NCBI RefSeq assembly: GCF_004336985.1
Contig: NZ_SJUO01000007.1
Span: 1 to 64,000, forward strand
Length of the DNA stretch: 64,000 nt
Reading direction: 5' to 3'
Source: Exiguobacterium sp. SL-9
GTDB taxonomy: Bacteria; Bacillota; Bacilli; Exiguobacteriales; Exiguobacteriaceae
The notes under the pieces were generated by a model. It worked only from the letters and a program-made list of their open reading frames with translations, did no database searches and was not told the DNA's origin. Below are positions 63,418-64,000 of the stretch, piece by piece; positions within the stretch are counted from its first letter, which is position 1; every line of letters begins with the position of its first letter. A program made the position numbers and the translations under genes.

Positions 63418-64000
63418 ATGCGTAATTATAACTATCAGTATCTGACCAATCTGGCATTGCCGATGGAGACCGTGCGATTGATCGGTCGCATCAACGAATA
63501 CAAAGGCAAACAAGACCTCTATAAACAACAGGCGCCTCAAATCCTGAACACCTTGCGTGACGTGGCGGTCATTCAATCAACAAAGGCTTCCAATGCGATT
63601 GAGGGAATCGTCGTGACCGAGAGTCGCCTACACACCATTATGTCGAAGACGTCGGAACCGGCCGACCGCTCGGAAGCGGAAATTGCCGGTTACCGGGATG
63701 TCTTGAACTTGATCCATGCGTCAGCTCAAGATATCCCGCTCAATCCGAACATCTTGCTCCAGCTTCATAAGGAGCTTTATAAGTTTGTTCCGGTCGAGGG
63801 CGGGCGATGGAAAAATGTCGACAACGAAATTAGCGAGACCTTCCCCGACGGCACACGTCGTACACGCTTCGTACCTGTTCCAGCGTTTGAGACACCCGCT
63901 GCTATCCAAGCCTTGTGCGATAGTTTGAAAGAGCGTCGTCAAAACGAGGACGTCGATCCGCTCATCCTGACAGGCATGTTCGTGCTCGACTTTTTATCCA
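63418..64000 (+). CDS. Fic-family protein, partial at window end
   Basis: The first 194 residues are visible. STKASNAIEG contains S58xxxE62G63, the N-terminal inhibitory motif of autoinhibited Fic proteins, and LHKELYKF and EGGRWKNVDNEI fit the Fic_N region. The catalytic HPFxDGNGR lies beyond the window. Fic proteins transfer AMP or related groups to target proteins and can act as toxins. ATG after GAGGGG, in a strongly structured promoter region. Probably self-inhibited until a signal is sensed. Confidence 0.85.
   Translation, partial: MRNYNYQYLTNLALPMETVRLIGRINEYKGKQDLYKQQAPQILNTLRDVAVIQSTKASNAIEGIVVTESRLHTIMSKTSEPADRSEAEIAGYRDVLNLIHASAQDIPLNPNILLQLHKELYKFVPVEGGRWKNVDNEISETFPDGTRRTRFVPVPAFETPAAIQALCDSLKERRQNEDVDPLILTGMFVLDFLS

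Noticed and set aside
1-64000. Search for tRNA, rRNA and insertion sequences
   Set aside because: No tRNA or rRNA pattern, no transposase and no paired terminal repeats were recognised by eye.

Overview
The window looks like about 64 kb of a large, mosaic, conjugative plasmid from a low-GC Gram-positive bacterium of the class Bacilli. Exiguobacterium is my best guess, but no chromosomal marker is present to confirm it. The plasmid call rests on direct evidence: an iteron array beside two initiator-like genes, an unusual four-gene ParA partition operon, a near-complete type IV secretion module with relaxase and a candidate oriT, an ArdC-like protein, and several defence or abortive-infection loci. 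Base composition changes abruptly: the transfer genes at 30-45 kb are GC-rich, while 2-7 kb and 15-28 kb are AT-rich. This indicates modules of different origin.

Layout. 0-5 kb: a two-gene minus-strand operon with a long leader carrying four related hairpins, a rolling-circle Rep_1/HUH protein, and a nuclease-helicase protein resembling Nhi. 5-7.9 kb: a membrane protein, a DNA-binding coiled-coil protein (KfrA-like layout) and a DUF6036-type nucleotidyltransferase-fold gene pair. 8-11 kb: two ParA ATPases, each followed by an adaptor with a C-terminal ribbon-helix-helix, in one fully overlapping operon. 11.7-15.1 kb: two replication proteins flanking about eight 32-bp iterons, probably the working origin. 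15.2-24.5 kb: a defence island with an EVE-like/HNH endonuclease, a very large RecQ-like helicase, a divergent sigma-70 factor, a Septu-like ABC-ATPase/HNH pair and a tyrosine recombinase. 24.8-29.1 kb: poorly known genes, including a TPR protein and a secreted NlpC/P60-like protein.

29.4-46 kb is the transfer region, all on the plus strand and tightly packed: regulator, VirB2-like subunit, VirD4-type coupling protein (with an inserted beta-rich domain), VirB6-like, VirB3-like, VirB4, a two-domain cell-wall hydrolase, VirB8-like, a three-way-junction oriT candidate, accessory protein, relaxase and ArdC-like protein. 46-53 kb holds cargo: an S51 peptidase, a ComEC-type metallo-beta-lactamase with a DUF3006 partner (also present as a fragment), a Nif3-like protein, a secreted nuclease and an M20 peptidase with an added N-terminal domain. 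53-64 kb is a second defence-rich stretch: an LRAT-like protein, a PD-(D/E)XK-like protein, a caspase-like protease with an overlapping partner, an AbiF-type HEPN protein preceded by a structured RNA, tandem YcxB-like membrane proteins, and a Fic gene cut by the window end.

Putative cooperation: initiators plus iterons replicate the plasmid, the par operon keeps it, the T4SS/relaxase/oriT set moves it and ArdC may protect it on entry. The defence and toxin-like loci may give the host phage resistance and stabilise the plasmid. The most promising undescribed candidates are the RecQ-like/sigma/ATPase/HNH cluster and the caspase pair.
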